The notes under the pieces are model-generated. The model did not search any database and was not told where the DNA came from. It saw nothing but the letters and a program-made list of their open reading frames with translations. Position numbers and translations under genes: made by a program. Positions 24,934 through 35,290 of a DNA stretch of 64,000 nt are shown here, piece after piece. Source of the DNA: Bremerella sp. TYQ1 (lineage in GTDB: Bacteria > Planctomycetota > Planctomycetia > Pirellulales > Pirellulaceae); NCBI RefSeq assembly GCF_020150455.1, contig NZ_CP083740.1:4588001-4652000 (forward strand), given 5' to 3'. Numbering within the stretch: the stretch's first letter is position 1; each line of letters starts with the position of its first letter.

Positions 24934-25449
24934 ATGAATCTGGAACAGCGATGCCAGGCGATCGAACTATTGTTGACCGATGTCGATGGTGTATTGACCG
25001 ACGGCGGGGTCATATTGAACAACGAAGGCGTTGAGTCGAAGCAGTTTCACATCCGTGACGGTTTGGGATTCAAGCTGTGGCGGCAAGCAGGTTTTAAGTG
25101 TGGCCTGATTACTGGACGCAACTCGCAAGTAGTGCGGCTTCGAGCCCAAGAGCTGAGCATGGATATCGTCCGGCAAGGGATCCACGACAAAGCGACAGTG
25201 GCCGAGGAAGTACTTAGCAAGTTCAACCTGCAGCCAGAACAGTTAGCTTACGTCGGAGACGATTTGATCGACTTAGGCGTGATTCGACTGGCCGGACTTG
25301 GCATCGCCGTTGCGGATGCCGCTGAAGAAGTGAAAGCAACTGCCGACTACGTCACCCAGACGCCCGGCGGTAAAGGAGCCCTTCGCGAGGTTATCGAGAT
25401 GATCCTCAAGGCGAAGAAAGTCTGGAATAACATCATTCAGACCTACTGA
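24934..25449 (+). CDS. kdsC: 3-deoxy-D-manno-octulosonate 8-phosphate phosphatase
   Basis: 171 residues, a compact HAD phosphatase that releases phosphate from Kdo 8-phosphate. Motif I is LLLTDVDGVLTDGG (the two catalytic Asp), motif II/III are LITGRNS and the later Lys (HDKATVAEEVL), and motif IV is YVGDDLIDLGVI. The length and absence of a cap domain are typical of KdsC, which acts as a tetramer. It starts immediately after the kdsD stop codon. The Kdo 8-phosphate synthase and cytidylyltransferase genes are not in the window. Confidence 0.93.
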   Translation: MNLEQRCQAIELLLTDVDGVLTDGGVILNNEGVESKQFHIRDGLGFKLWRQAGFKCGLITGRNSQVVRLRAQELSMDIVRQGIHDKATVAEEVLSKFNLQPEQLAYVGDDLIDLGVIRLAGLGIAVADAAEEVKATADYVTQTPGGKGALREVIEMILKAKKVWNNIIQTY

Positions 25450-25464
25450 TCACGGAAGGTTACA

Positions 25465-28400
25465 TTGACGACCGCCATTCAGGAAGATAACTGGCAACCC
25501 CCAACACTCGTCGGGCAATCGATTCGAGTGGCGGTCGCGTTTGGCGTGATGGTAGCCATTGCCGTTGGTTATCAAATGTCGGTCGTCCAGTGGATCGAGC
25601 CGACGATCAAAGAAATCGAAAAACCCGCCAACACGTTCAGTGCGGCAGACTTCCTCGGTCAGCAGAAACAGAAGTTGGCCCTCTATTTCCCGCCGCGAAG
25701 CTGGCAGCTAGGTTCGACCAAAGTCCTTGAGAGCAACAATATCATGCTCTTGATGAAAGACTTTCACGAAGTGGGAGAGAACCAGCTTGAGCTTGAACCC
25801 CTGACGATTATCGCCTTCGAGTCGGATCAGGAACCGGAGAAGTGGAACAAGCCGGTCGTCGTGCTCAATGCAGAGCGAGCCATCCTGCAGTTCTCGGAAT
25901 TGAATATCGCGTTCGGCAAAATCGGCGAATTGATGGGTGGCCAACTGCTCGGCAACGTTCAGATCACGCGTAAAAGTGCCGACGGACAGCATGAACCACT
26001 CGACGTGATCACGTCGGACGTGATGCTGGCCTCTAACCGAATTGAAACGAAAAAAGATGTGCAGTTCTTGATGGGTAAGCATCAAGGGAACGGCCGACAT
26101 CTGATTGCACAGTTTGAAGAAGGCCCCAGCGGCGGTCAGAAAAAAGGACCGAACATCTCAGGGCTTTCGGTGCTCGAGTTGGTGCAAGTCGATCGAATTG
26201 TGCTATCGACCGAAGGCCGCGGCTTGCTTGGCAACGCTGCCGAGATGCCAGGAATGCGTGAGCAATCCAATCGAATGTACGCCTCGGCACCCGTCGAGAT
26301 TCGTTGTCGAGGCCCCTTCGTGTTTGATGGTTCTCATCGCGTTGCTACGTTCCGCGATCAGGTACAAGTCCGCCGCTTGGTGGCCTCAGGCGTGACGGAC
26401 GCATTGGAAGCCGACTTGCTGGAGGTCTATTTCCAAAAAGAGCTTGCTGACGAGGGGGATAGCGAACCGGTCGCAGCCGTCCCTGAAGGTGACGCTCAGC
26501 AGAAGATGGCCAAGCTAAAAATGCAGCGACTAGTGGCCGTCGGAAATCCGTTCACGTTGGACGCGACCAGCGTGGCGGCGCATGCCGAAGGAAAGCAGCT
26601 GATCTACGATTTGATCAAGAAGCGGATCGAGATCAAAGGTAATCCGAAAGCAATTCTGACGAAGGATAAGTACCGCTGCGAGTCACCTCACGTGATGTAT
26701 GAACTAGGGGATAACGCTAGTCATTTGGGACGTGTCTGGGCAGCTGGACCAGGGATGTTCACAGGCAACTTGAACGAGAAAGACCCGACCGAGGTCAGCC
26801 GACTCGCGTGGACTGATCAGTTTCGTATCGAGCCACAAAACGGAGAATATGCCGTTGCCGTCGAAGGAGGCGCGACCGTCTCGACGCAGAAGAAGGGGCA
26901 GATATCGGGAGACAAGCTGTATGTCTTCCTTCAAGACGTAACACCTCCCGGCGAGAAAAAACAAAAGCTGATTCCCAGCCGGTTACATGGGATGGGACGA
27001 GTTGCGATCGACACGCCGCAGCTTGTCGGACGAACCAACGAGATTAAAACCTGGTTCCAGTTTGACGAACCTCAAGTCGCCCAAGCCAACGAGCCAGGCA
27101 AGTTACCGGCCGAGCCAACGAATCCCGCACCAATGCCGCCTGTGCAGAACGTAGGCAATCCTAGCCCTCAGCCCCCTTCACAGCCATCAGCGAAACCAGA
27201 AGATACGCCAGAAGAGAAGCCGACACGCTTTCGACTTTCGGGCGAGACGATTCAGCTGGTCGTCCGCTTTGATGGCGAGAAGTCTTATCTCGATTCGGCA
27301 CAAATCTCTGGCCAGGTTCAAATGGCTGAGATGCCAGAAGGAGAAGGCCTGATCGATCCCTTTATGGTTCGTGGCAATGTCGTGCAGCTGTTAAATGCTT
27401 CCGACCAGAATGCCGAGATCCATGTCACCGGCGAGCCGGCAACCGTTTCCGGCCGCGGCTTGATCATGCGAAGCGGTCGCTTACTCGTGAATCAATTGCA
27501 GGGACGTGTTTGGACGGAAGGACCGGGGACGCTCGAGTTTCCTCTCGATCGCGATTTCCAAGGTCGTAAGTTGGCGACGTCTGAGTTCTTCAACGTTCAA
27601 TGGCAAGGCAGTCTCCAAGCTCAGCACGATCAAATCACGTTTGACCGAGCTGTGCGAATTAAAGGACGGCGAAGTCAGCTCGATACGGCTCGACTAACGA
27701 TTACACTCGATCGGCCAATCAACTTCGTCGATCCTGCTGCCAACAAGTCGCAGAATTCCAAACCCCTGAGCGCCAAGCAAGTGGAGTGTTCCGGCGGCGT
27801 TCAGCTTTGGAATCGAAACGTAGAAGAAGGAATCACTAAGTCGGTCGACCAGTTTGATGGAAAGACGCTTGCTATCAATCAGGTCACCGGCGATATCCAT
27901 GCTCAAGGACCTGGCACGGCCAAGACGGTTATGCTTGGCGGTCCCTCAGGACAGATCCCCGGCCAGGCGGCTCCGATAAAGCCGGCTAACGAAAAGCAGC
28001 TGACTTTCCTACGGGTCGATTTTGTGAGTCATGTTTCCGGGAACGTTCATCGCAAGGAAGTTACCTTCCACAAAGTTGATCGAGCCTTTTACGGGCCGGT
28101 GAAAAACTGGGAAGATGAAATTAGCTTGCAGAATCCGGCCGCGATGAATGCTACGGATGTCACACTTCGTTGCGATCGCCTGACCGTGGTACAGCACCCA
28201 GAAAACTCGGCGCTCGGCGGCGCAGAGATTTTGGCAATGGGCAACAGCGAAGTTCAAGGAAAGATGTACAGTGCTTGGGCCGATCGTATCAGCTACTCGA
28301 CGGAAAAGCATTTACTGACGATGAGTGGTAACGGTCGCAATGCGGCTCAATTGATTCACCAAAAACACATTGGTGGATCGCGGCAAGAATTGAAAGCCGG

Positions 28401-28518
28401 CAAGATTCAATACTGGCCAGAGACACGTCGATTCCAGATCGATGACGGTAAAGAGATCAACGTTTCTGGCATTCAGTCCAACGATATCAACTTGCCGAAG
28501 ATCCCCGGCATTCGTTAA
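25465..28518 (+). CDS. Giant LptC/LptA (OstA)-like lipopolysaccharide transport protein
   Basis: 1017 residues from a TTG start (GGAAGG 6 nt upstream). One transmembrane anchor lies near residues 22-42, leaving the rest in the periplasm. The remainder is beta-rich with repeated units of the OstA/LptA kind: VVVLNAERAILQFSE, LVAVGNPFTLDAT, GEAVAVEGGATVST-like and DARGKQLIYDLIKK-like segments that resemble hexose-binding jellyroll strands, and a Pro-rich linker near 540-590. Position after kdsD-kdsC mirrors lptC-lptA in enterobacteria, where LptC is about 190 and LptA about 185 residues, so this is several times larger. It may bridge the periplasm alone. No lptB follows. Its stop overlaps the convergent gene by 4 bp. 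Confidence 0.7.
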   Translation: MTTAIQEDNWQPPTLVGQSIRVAVAFGVMVAIAVGYQMSVVQWIEPTIKEIEKPANTFSAADFLGQQKQKLALYFPPRSWQLGSTKVLESNNIMLLMKDFHEVGENQLELEPLTIIAFESDQEPEKWNKPVVVLNAERAILQFSELNIAFGKIGELMGGQLLGNVQITRKSADGQHEPLDVITSDVMLASNRIETKKDVQFLMGKHQGNGRHLIAQFEEGPSGGQKKGPNISGLSVLELVQVDRIVLSTEGRGLLGNAAEMPGMREQSNRMYASAPVEIRCRGPFVFDGSHRVATFRDQVQVRRLVASGVTDALEADLLEVYFQKELADEGDSEPVAAVPEGDAQQKMAKLKMQRLVAVGNPFTLDATSVAAHAEGKQLIYDLIKKRIEIKGNPKAILTKDKYRCESPHVMYELGDNASHLGRVWAAGPGMFTGNLNEKDPTEVSRLAWTDQFRIEPQNGEYAVAVEGGATVSTQKKGQISGDKLYVFLQDVTPPGEKKQKLIPSRLHGMGRVAIDTPQLVGRTNEIKTWFQFDEPQVAQANEPGKLPAEPTNPAPMPPVQNVGNPSPQPPSQPSAKPEDTPEEKPTRFRLSGETIQLVVRFDGEKSYLDSAQISGQVQMAEMPEGEGLIDPFMVRGNVVQLLNASDQNAEIHVTGEPATVSGRGLIMRSGRLLVNQLQGRVWTEGPGTLEFPLDRDFQGRKLATSEFFNVQWQGSLQAQHDQITFDRAVRIKGRRSQLDTARLTITLDRPINFVDPAANKSQNSKPLSAKQVECSGGVQLWNRNVEEGITKSVDQFDGKTLAINQVTGDIHAQGPGTAKTVMLGGPSGQIPGQAAPIKPANEKQLTFLRVDFVSHVSGNVHRKEVTFHKVDRAFYGPVKNWEDEISLQNPAAMNATDVTLRCDRLTVVQHPENSALGGAEILAMGNSEVQGKMYSAWADRISYSTEKHLLTMSGNGRNAAQLIHQKHIGGSRQELKAGKIQYWPETRRFQIDDGKEINVSGIQSNDINLPKIPGIR

Positions 28519-29723
28519 CGCGTTGGGTTCTCGTACCAAATGACGCCTAAGTTCTCTCGTTCTTCACACGTCAGAACGTCCAGATCGCCATCGCCATCCA
28601 AGTCGATCAGTTGGAGAAGATCGAACTTGGTTCCTTCTTGATCGCCGCTAATCGGATGAGCGACCCACTTGTCCCTCTCCCGCTTTAGCCACATGACGCC
28701 ATGCTTGTTTTGGGCATTCTCGCAACTGAATACCAAGTCCAGCGATCCGTTCATGTCGACGTCGACCGCACGAACCGATTTGCCCGTTCCCGCGTTGTCG
28801 GGAAGTGGGACTTCCTGTTCCTCGTACGCCAGATTTGTGCCGTCACGAAGAAAGAGCAACAAGCCTGCGTCACGTGTGGCGGTCAAAATGTCACGATCGC
28901 CGTCCTGATCGATGTCCGCGACATCTAAGAACATAACTTCGTGTTCACTGCCACCGATTAATTGGGGCGTGCCTGGCTTCTCATTATTGGCCATGTCGAT
29001 CCAATAGATCCCAGGCTTATCCAGGCAGGGGGACGAATCATCCCAGGGATCTTTACGTCCTTTTCGTTCCGTCAGTAAGACGTCCGCGTGTCCGTCTCCG
29101 TTGATGTCTTCCGAGACCAGCGACATGATCCAGCCTGCATAGGCAATCTGCTCCCAGAACCACGAATAGTTGCCTGATTTATCGTGGTTTCGGACATATC
29201 GCCCGACAGATCCCATCTCGCCCTTCGAGCCGTTGATGATATCGGTTTCCGAACCATCCTTCCCCGGCCATGGCAGCGCGAACATCCACTTAGCACACTG
29301 CCCGTCGACGAGAGGATCGGTTCGCCAAGCTTCGGGATTCAAATAGTCTTCTGATTTTACAGGAGCCCAAGCGACGAAGGTCGTGCGTTGCTTCCCTTCG
29401 CACGAGATCACAACGTCGAACGCTCCATCTTCGTTCAGATCGGCAAACACGGCGTCTTCTACATTAGGGAAGTCACCGACAGTCACCGCTGGCCAAGCTT
29501 CGCGGACACTTGCATGGCCGGGGTGAAGATAGACACGGACAACACCTCCCTCTTCCCAGCCGGTACAAAGATCAGGAAGGCCGTCAGCGTTGACATCGCG
29601 AGGACGTACTCCGTCAGCTCCACGCGAACTGTTGTCGATGGTGTGCCGTTTCCAGGGCTCTTCCGCATCAACGCAAGTAGCAATAAGTACGAACAGGGCA
29701 GCAACGATCGAGCGACGAAGCAT
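28515..29723 (-). CDS. Exported FG-GAP / VCBS repeat protein
   Basis: 402 residues with a signal peptide (MLRRSIVAALFVLIATCVDAEE). The mature part has repeated calcium-binding-like loops typical of FG-GAP/VCBS propellers: RDVNADGLPDLCTGW, ADLNEDGAFDVVISC, EDINGDGHADVLLTE, ADIDQDGDRDILTAT, VDMNGSLDLVFSC and IDLDGDGDLDVLTCE. This predicts a seven-bladed beta-propeller secreted to the periplasm or surface; such proteins are abundant in planctomycetes with unknown partners. It is convergent with the giant Lpt-like gene, sharing 4 bp at the stop codons. Confidence 0.85.
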   Translation of the reverse strand: MLRRSIVAALFVLIATCVDAEEPWKRHTIDNSSRGADGVRPRDVNADGLPDLCTGWEEGGVVRVYLHPGHASVREAWPAVTVGDFPNVEDAVFADLNEDGAFDVVISCEGKQRTTFVAWAPVKSEDYLNPEAWRTDPLVDGQCAKWMFALPWPGKDGSETDIINGSKGEMGSVGRYVRNHDKSGNYSWFWEQIAYAGWIMSLVSEDINGDGHADVLLTERKGRKDPWDDSSPCLDKPGIYWIDMANNEKPGTPQLIGGSEHEVMFLDVADIDQDGDRDILTATRDAGLLLFLRDGTNLAYEEQEVPLPDNAGTGKSVRAVDVDMNGSLDLVFSCENAQNKHGVMWLKRERDKWVAHPISGDQEGTKFDLLQLIDLDGDGDLDVLTCEERENLGVIWYENPTR

Positions 29724-29834
29724 GGCGGCAGGTCCCAGGGTGAGGAAGCAAAAGCGATGGGGGAGAATCGCAACTTATCGCGCGATCTGTGCGTCGTCCA
29801 GAAATTCTGTCATCGCAAAAATCAGTCGGCGCAC

Positions 29835-29862
29835 AAAAAAGCCTCGCAGCTAAATGCGAGGC
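29835..29862 (-). terminator. Terminator of the NarL-type regulator
   Basis: On the minus strand GCCTCGCA (29862-29855) pairs with TGCGAGGC (29848-29841), followed by a run of six T (29840-29835). It lies 34 bp after the stop of the regulator gene at 29897. Confidence 0.85.
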
Positions 29863-29896
29863 AACTGTACGTTTGGTCGACAATCGAACGCGGCGT

Positions 29897-30529
29897 TTAG
29901 ACAAGCCCTTGGCGAACAGCCCAAACGGCGGCTTGGGTTCGATCGGTAACATCAATCTTGCGAAGGATGTTTTGAACGTGTTCTTTAACCGTTTCGATAC
30001 TGATGCTCAGCGATCGGCCGATTTCACGATTGCTTAAACCGAGAGCCAAGTGACGCAGCACTTGCATTTCGCGATTCGTCAGCGGGAATTCGCTGTTCTT
30101 CGCGTCGTGACGTTTGGCCATCGTGCCCTTAACGCGAGACATGATGCCGCCTTCCTGCTGCATGCCACCATTAGCTGCATTGTGGATCGCACCGACGATT
30201 TGTTCGCGGGGGGAGCCCTTAAGAACGTAATCGACGGCCCCTAACGCAACGCCGCGAGCGACATACGTTGGGTTATCGTAAGTGCTAAGCATCACGACGG
30301 GAGTGCCGGGAGAGTCTGCTTGAAGCTTTTCCAGGGCAGCCAGACCGTCCATTTCCGGCATTCGGATATCCATCAGCACAACGTCAGGCTTGTGCTGCAA
30401 AGTCTTTTCAATGGCGTCGTTGCCGTCGACGGCTTCCCCGACAACTTGGATGTCGGTGCCTCGGAACAGGCACGCCAGGCCGCTGCGGACGACTTCATGG
30501 TCGTCGACAACCAACACGTTAATGGACAT
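29897..30529 (-). CDS. NarL/FixJ-family response regulator
   Basis: 210 residues. The receiver domain (1-120) has the acidic pocket Asp9/Asp10 (VVDDHE), phospho-acceptor Asp54 (VLMDIRMPEMDG), and the switch residues Ser/Thr (MLSTYD) and Lys104-type (YVLKGSPREQ). The output is a LuxR-type helix-turn-helix (about 147-205: LTNREMQVLRHLALGLSNRE, then SISIETVKEHVQNIL). It should bind DNA after phosphorylation by a histidine kinase, but no kinase gene is adjacent, so it is an orphan here. It is divergent from the NtrC-type regulator at 31019. Confidence 0.92.
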   Translation of the reverse strand: MSINVLVVDDHEVVRSGLACLFRGTDIQVVGEAVDGNDAIEKTLQHKPDVVLMDIRMPEMDGLAALEKLQADSPGTPVVMLSTYDNPTYVARGVALGAVDYVLKGSPREQIVGAIHNAANGGMQQEGGIMSRVKGTMAKRHDAKNSEFPLTNREMQVLRHLALGLSNREIGRSLSISIETVKEHVQNILRKIDVTDRTQAAVWAVRQGLV

Positions 30530-31018
30530 AGGGACCTCTCAATTGGTACGAGCGTGGATGTTATGGGCGGCTTCTCGGAGCAGTATTCCCCACCCGTTGC
30601 GAGCCAAGACATTTTTTTTGAAATACCTAAAAACTCACTAACTGCATATCCGCGATAACCTTGCGTTTATCGGCGCTGCCTTGCCCCCATATTAACCCCC
30701 TCGAAAGGCATTTCCAGTGTGGTTAGCCGAGTTGCGCCCCTTTTTGCGCAGTTCCGCACCCGCTAAACATAGTAGTTCGCTGGTTTTTTGCCCTTTTAAG
30801 GGGCCAGATTGCAGCGCAACCGAAATTGCGGGTTGCCGCTGTTCCGCAATCAACGATGTCCGATGTCGCGAAAATGCCTCATTGTGTTGACCAGGGGGAA
30901 TATGTGACCTAGATAAACTTGTGGATGTGGAGAAACCTCGACATGGCATTCCTGTCGTTGGTTCGGATGACATCCATTGAGAGATATAAACATCACCATT
31001 TCCCTGGATATTCCGGCC
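30530..31018. other. Intergenic region between divergent response regulators
   Basis: 489 bp without a gene. It contains hairpin-forming stretches, GCCCTTTTAAGGGGC near 30791-30805 and GCAACC/GGTTGC at 30817-30837. These could be parts of a regulatory leader or operators for either divergent regulator. No -24/-12 sequence of quality comparable to 16165 was found here. Confidence 0.4.
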
Positions 31019-32401
31019 ATGAACCAAGCACAGCTTCTATTAATCGACGACGACCGCCATGTCCTGGAATCGATGGGAAGTTGGCTGCGGGAAATCGGTT
31101 ACGCCGTGGATCAGGCCGCCAATCTGAATCAGGCGATCGCACTGATCGACGACCGACGCTACGACTTGATCCTCGCCGACGTCCGTTTGGGAGATGAGGA
31201 TGGTTTCGATGTGTTGCGTCATTGCCACACACATCATCCCGGCACTACGGTCATCATGATCACGGGATATGGAACGGTCGAAACGGGCATCGAGGCACTT
31301 CGAGCGGGCGCGTTCGACCTGCTGACGAAACCGTTGATCGACGAAGAGCTGGAAATGGCGATCCAGCGTGCCCTCTCGCAGCAGAAGGTCATGCAGGAGA
31401 ATCAACAGCTCAAGCAGCAACTCGATCTGCGTTTCGGTCTGGAGAACATCATTGGGCACGACCATCGGATGCTTCGCATTTTCGATATGGTCGACAGCGT
31501 TGCCGATACACGGGCGACGGTGCTGATTACCGGGGAAAGTGGTACCGGTAAGTCGTTACTGGCCCGAGCCATTCATCGTCGCAGTATCCGTCGCGACCAG
31601 CCGTTCATTGAAGTGGCTTGCGGGGCCCTGCCAGAAAACTTGCTGGAGAGCGAACTGTTCGGTCACGTGGCCGGAGCATTTACCGGCGCTGTCGGCAATA
31701 AAGTTGGTAAGTTCAAAGCGGCCGATAAGGGAACGATCTTCCTGGACGAAATCGGCACCGCTCCGCAGAGCATGCAAGTTAAACTGCTTCGCGTGTTACA
31801 GGAGCTGCAGTTCGAGCCTGTCGGCGGCACCGAAACGGAAACAGTCGACACGCGTGTTGTTTTGGCGACCAACGAAAACCTGGCCAACCTCGTCGATCGT
31901 GGTGAGTTCCGCCAAGACTTGTTCTATCGCGTGAACGTTATCAACTTAGAGCTGCCGCCTCTTCGCGAACGCATTTCCGATATTCCACGTTTGGCAGATC
32001 ACTTCCTGGCCGAAGTTTGCCAAGACACTGGCCGTCGCGTGCAAGGTTTTTCGAGCGAAGCGGTGGCTGCAATGCAGCGATACAAGTGGCCAGGCAACGT
32101 GCGAGAGTTGCAGAACGTTGTCGAACGTGCGGTCTTGCTGAGCAAGAACGAAGAGATCACGCCAGACGATATGCCTTCGTCGATTGCTTCCGGTGCGCCT
32201 GTTAGCGTCAGCCGCAGCACCGGCACCACGCTCAAAGAAGCCTTGGAAGGTCCGGAACGCCAGATCATTCGTGAAGTGCTGGAATCGAACGGCTGGAACC
32301 GCAATGAAACGGCCGATCAATTAGGCATCAATCGCACGACGCTCTACAAGAAGATGAAGAAGCTCGGTCTGGAGGAAGCTGGCCATTACCCGTCTGTCTA
32401 A
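31019..32401 (+). CDS. NtrC-family sigma-54-dependent response regulator
   Basis: 460 residues from the ATG at 31019 (MNQAQLLLIDDD). The receiver domain has Asp10-12, phospho-acceptor Asp54 (LILADVRLGDEDG) and Lys104. The AAA+ domain carries Walker A GESGTGKS (172-179), the sigma-54-contacting GAFTGA loop (219-224) and Walker B GTIFLDEIG. The C-terminus is a Fis-type helix-turn-helix (NGWNRNETADQLGINRTTLY). It activates sigma-54 promoters by ATP hydrolysis. No partner kinase is adjacent. The sigma-54 promoter at 16165 is the only good candidate target in the window, and linking the two is inference. Confidence 0.94.
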   Translation: MNQAQLLLIDDDRHVLESMGSWLREIGYAVDQAANLNQAIALIDDRRYDLILADVRLGDEDGFDVLRHCHTHHPGTTVIMITGYGTVETGIEALRAGAFDLLTKPLIDEELEMAIQRALSQQKVMQENQQLKQQLDLRFGLENIIGHDHRMLRIFDMVDSVADTRATVLITGESGTGKSLLARAIHRRSIRRDQPFIEVACGALPENLLESELFGHVAGAFTGAVGNKVGKFKAADKGTIFLDEIGTAPQSMQVKLLRVLQELQFEPVGGTETETVDTRVVLATNENLANLVDRGEFRQDLFYRVNVINLELPPLRERISDIPRLADHFLAEVCQDTGRRVQGFSSEAVAAMQRYKWPGNVRELQNVVERAVLLSKNEEITPDDMPSSIASGAPVSVSRSTGTTLKEALEGPERQIIREVLESNGWNRNETADQLGINRTTLYKKMKKLGLEEAGHYPSV

Positions 32402-32673
32402 GATCCCAAGTGTCAGGTGGCTTGCGCGACAACAGCGCAGGCCATTTTGGCAAAGTGGACAGAGCAGATCTCTGACAGCAGCGAATGCGTCTTTTCTAAA
32501 AATTCTTATTCCCGCCCGATTCGCTTAGGAATCTTACGCATCTATCAGTTCTGGTGCAGTCATCTACTTCGCACTACTGCAAGCGCATATTTCGGTATTA
32601 GTTGGCCTAATCTCTTGCTGCCAATCGGGGCTTGGCGAGCCATGACTGCGACCAATTGACGCTTCCCCTCCGG
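32402..32673. other. Intergenic region upstream of the sucC promoter
   Basis: No gene and no clear terminator for the NtrC-type gene is visible. The final part leads into the promoter listed next. Confidence 0.4.
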
Positions 32674-32703
32674 TTGACCCTCATTTTCGCGAAGTCGTAT
32701 AAT
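32674..32703 (+). promoter_or_regulatory. Housekeeping promoter of sucC
   Basis: TTGACC (32674-32679) and a consensus TATAAT (32698-32703) are separated by 18 bp and lie about 48 bp upstream of the sucC start. This is the best sigma-70-type promoter in the window and fits a constitutively expressed TCA-cycle gene. Confidence 0.75.
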
Positions 32704-32750
32704 CCGGCTTTTCCTGCTCGACCGTTGCTAATTCCATCTGGAAGAAGTCG

Positions 32751-33935
32751 ATGAAGATTCATGAGTTCCAGGCGAAAGAAATCCTTCGCCAAGCCGGGGT
32801 TGCTGTACCTCGTAGCATCGTTGCCAAGACTCCCGAAGAAGCGAGTGCCGCTTACACCGAACTAGGTGGCAAGATCGCCGTGGTGAAAGCTCAGATCCAC
32901 GCCGGTGGTCGCGGTAAAGGGACCGTGAAAGACAACGCCGACCAGCGTGGCGTGCAGTTGGTCAAGTCGGCTGACGAAGCCGCAGCCGTTGCCAAGGGCC
33001 TCTTGGGTAAAGAACTGGTCACCATTCAGACCGGCCCAGAAGGCAAGCAAGTCAACCAAGTGTTGGTCGAAGAAGGCTGCGACATCGCTCGCGAACTGTA
33101 TCTCGGCATCGTGCTCGACCGAGCCGCTAAGCTGCCGGTTCTGATGATGTCGAGCGAAGGTGGTACCGAGATCGAAGAAGTCGCCGCCGAAACGCCAGAA
33201 AAGATCTTCAAAGAACACTTCGACCCGAAACTGGGCCCGCAAAGCTATCAGGTTCGTAAGCTTTGTAAGAAGCTCGGCATCGAAGGCTCGGCCGTTCGAA
33301 GTGCCGAAAAGTTCATCAAGGGACTTTGCAAAGTCTATTCGGAAACCGACTGTGCGTTGGCCGAAATCAACCCGCTGGTCATCACCGGCGACGGTGGCAT
33401 GATCGCCTTGGACTGCAAGATGACGTTCGACGAGAACGCCATGTTCCGCCACAAGGACATCGCCGAGTTGCGTGACCTTTCCGAAGAAGAGCCGGCGGAA
33501 GTTCGTGCCGGCAACACGGGCCTTAGCTATGTGAAGTTGGATGGCAACATCGGTTGCTTGGTCAACGGTGCCGGTCTCGCGATGAGCACCATGGACATCA
33601 TCAAGCTGCACGGCGGCGAACCGGCCAACTTCCTGGACGTCGGCGGCGGTGCCAACGTCGATCAAGTCACCGAAGCGTTCAGTATTCTGCTGGACGACAA
33701 AAACGTGAAGGCCGTCCTGGTCAACATCTTCGGCGGAATCATGCGTTGCACGACGATCGCTGGAGCGTTGTTGGAAGCGTACAAGAAGCTCGACTTCAAT
33801 GTGCCGTTGGTGGTTCGCCTGGAAGGTACCGAAGTGGAAGAAGGCCGCAAGATGCTCGCCGATTCCGGAATTGACATCATTATCGGTGACGGCCTGACCG
33901 ACGCCGCGAAGAAAGTCGTCGCGACAGTAGCCTAA
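32751..33935 (+). CDS. sucC: Succinyl-CoA synthetase (succinate--CoA ligase) beta subunit
   Basis: 394 residues, normal length. With SucD it converts succinyl-CoA plus NDP and phosphate to succinate and NTP. It begins [20 protein letters not shown], the family signature; the ATP-grasp domain includes [16 protein letters not shown] and later [14 protein letters not shown], and the C-terminal CoA-ligase domain has [20 protein letters not shown] and [14 protein letters not shown] lies 7 nt before the start. The gap to sucD is 172 bp, unusually wide, and contains a 22-bp inverted repeat. Confidence 0.96.
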   Translation: MKIHEFQAKEILRQAGVAVPRSIVAKTPEEASAAYTELGGKIAVVKAQIHAGGRGKGTVKDNADQRGVQLVKSADEAAAVAKGLLGKELVTIQTGPEGKQVNQVLVEEGCDIARELYLGIVLDRAAKLPVLMMSSEGGTEIEEVAAETPEKIFKEHFDPKLGPQSYQVRKLCKKLGIEGSAVRSAEKFIKGLCKVYSETDCALAEINPLVITGDGGMIALDCKMTFDENAMFRHKDIAELRDLSEEEPAEVRAGNTGLSYVKLDGNIGCLVNGAGLAMSTMDIIKLHGGEPANFLDVGGGANVDQVTEAFSILLDDKNVKAVLVNIFGGIMRCTTIAGALLEAYKKLDFNVPLVVRLEGTEVEEGRKMLADSGIDIIIGDGLTDAAKKVVATVA

Positions 33936-33942
33936 CAAGGAC

Positions 33943-34102
33943 GTTTTCAGTTTTCAGTGTTCAGCAAGACAAAAGCTGACGCGTTGGGACGAACTTCCGA
34001 AAACTGAAGACCTCAAAAATTGCCTTCGCTTGTCGGAGGCGACTAAACAGATCGAGAGCCATCCCGCTCTTCACTGAAAACTGAACACCGAAAACTGAAA
34101 AC
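33943..34102. repeat. Inverted repeat between sucC and sucD
   Basis: A 22-bp arm at 33943-33964 (beginning GTTTTCAGTTTTCAGTG) is complementary, with one mismatch, to 34081-34102, which ends 5 bp before the sucD start codon. An additional partial copy (CCGAAAACTGAAG) occurs near 34000-34012. It could fold into a hairpin overlapping the sucD ribosome site. It interrupts an otherwise universally tight gene pair, so it is likely an inserted mobile repeat. Confidence 0.8.
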
Positions 34103-34107
34103 TAATC

Positions 34108-34986
<879 letters not shown>

Positions 34987-35022
34987 GATCGCCGGTCGAA
35001 CTTGCCTCGAAGAAAACCAAAG
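34987..35022. other. Short gap after sucD
   Basis: Untranslated spacer between the sucD stop and its terminator; nothing else visible. Confidence 0.4.
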
Positions 35023-35049
35023 GACCACTGATTTCAGTGGTCTTTTTTT
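35023..35049 (+). terminator. Intrinsic terminator of sucCD
   Basis: GACCACTGA (35023-35031) pairs exactly with TCAGTGGTC (35034-35042), followed by seven T. Located 37 bp after the sucD stop codon. The remaining bases to 35234 show no gene. Confidence 0.9.
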
Positions 35050-35234
35050 ATGGAATGATGCCCCTATTGCGAGTGGATCTACCCCGCTGGGATGTGACAT
35101 AATGCCACGGATCTTTTTCGGGGCGAGCTGCGTAAAAGCAGGTGCACGGCCGAAAAGGTCTACGGGTTCAGCAGCGGATAGGGCTCCGTTACCGCTGGGT
35201 TAAATGTGGTGAAGACCCACATTGGTCCTCAGAC

Positions 35235-35243
35235 TGCTATAAT
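35235..35243 (+). promoter_or_regulatory. Extended -10 promoter of the Enzyme I gene
   Basis: TGCTATAAT is a consensus extended -10 element, 48 bp upstream of the start codon at 35291. No good -35 hexamer lies at the right spacing, consistent with extended -10 type promoters. Confidence 0.55.
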
Positions 35244-35290
35244 GCAGGATTAGGCGGACCTTCCCTGCGACTTACGAGAGAGAGGCCATC

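Noticed and set aside
32862..33938. Minus-strand reading frame of 358 codons opposite sucC
   Set aside because: Antisense to sucC over almost its full length. Codon bias of the sense strand creates it; no family features.
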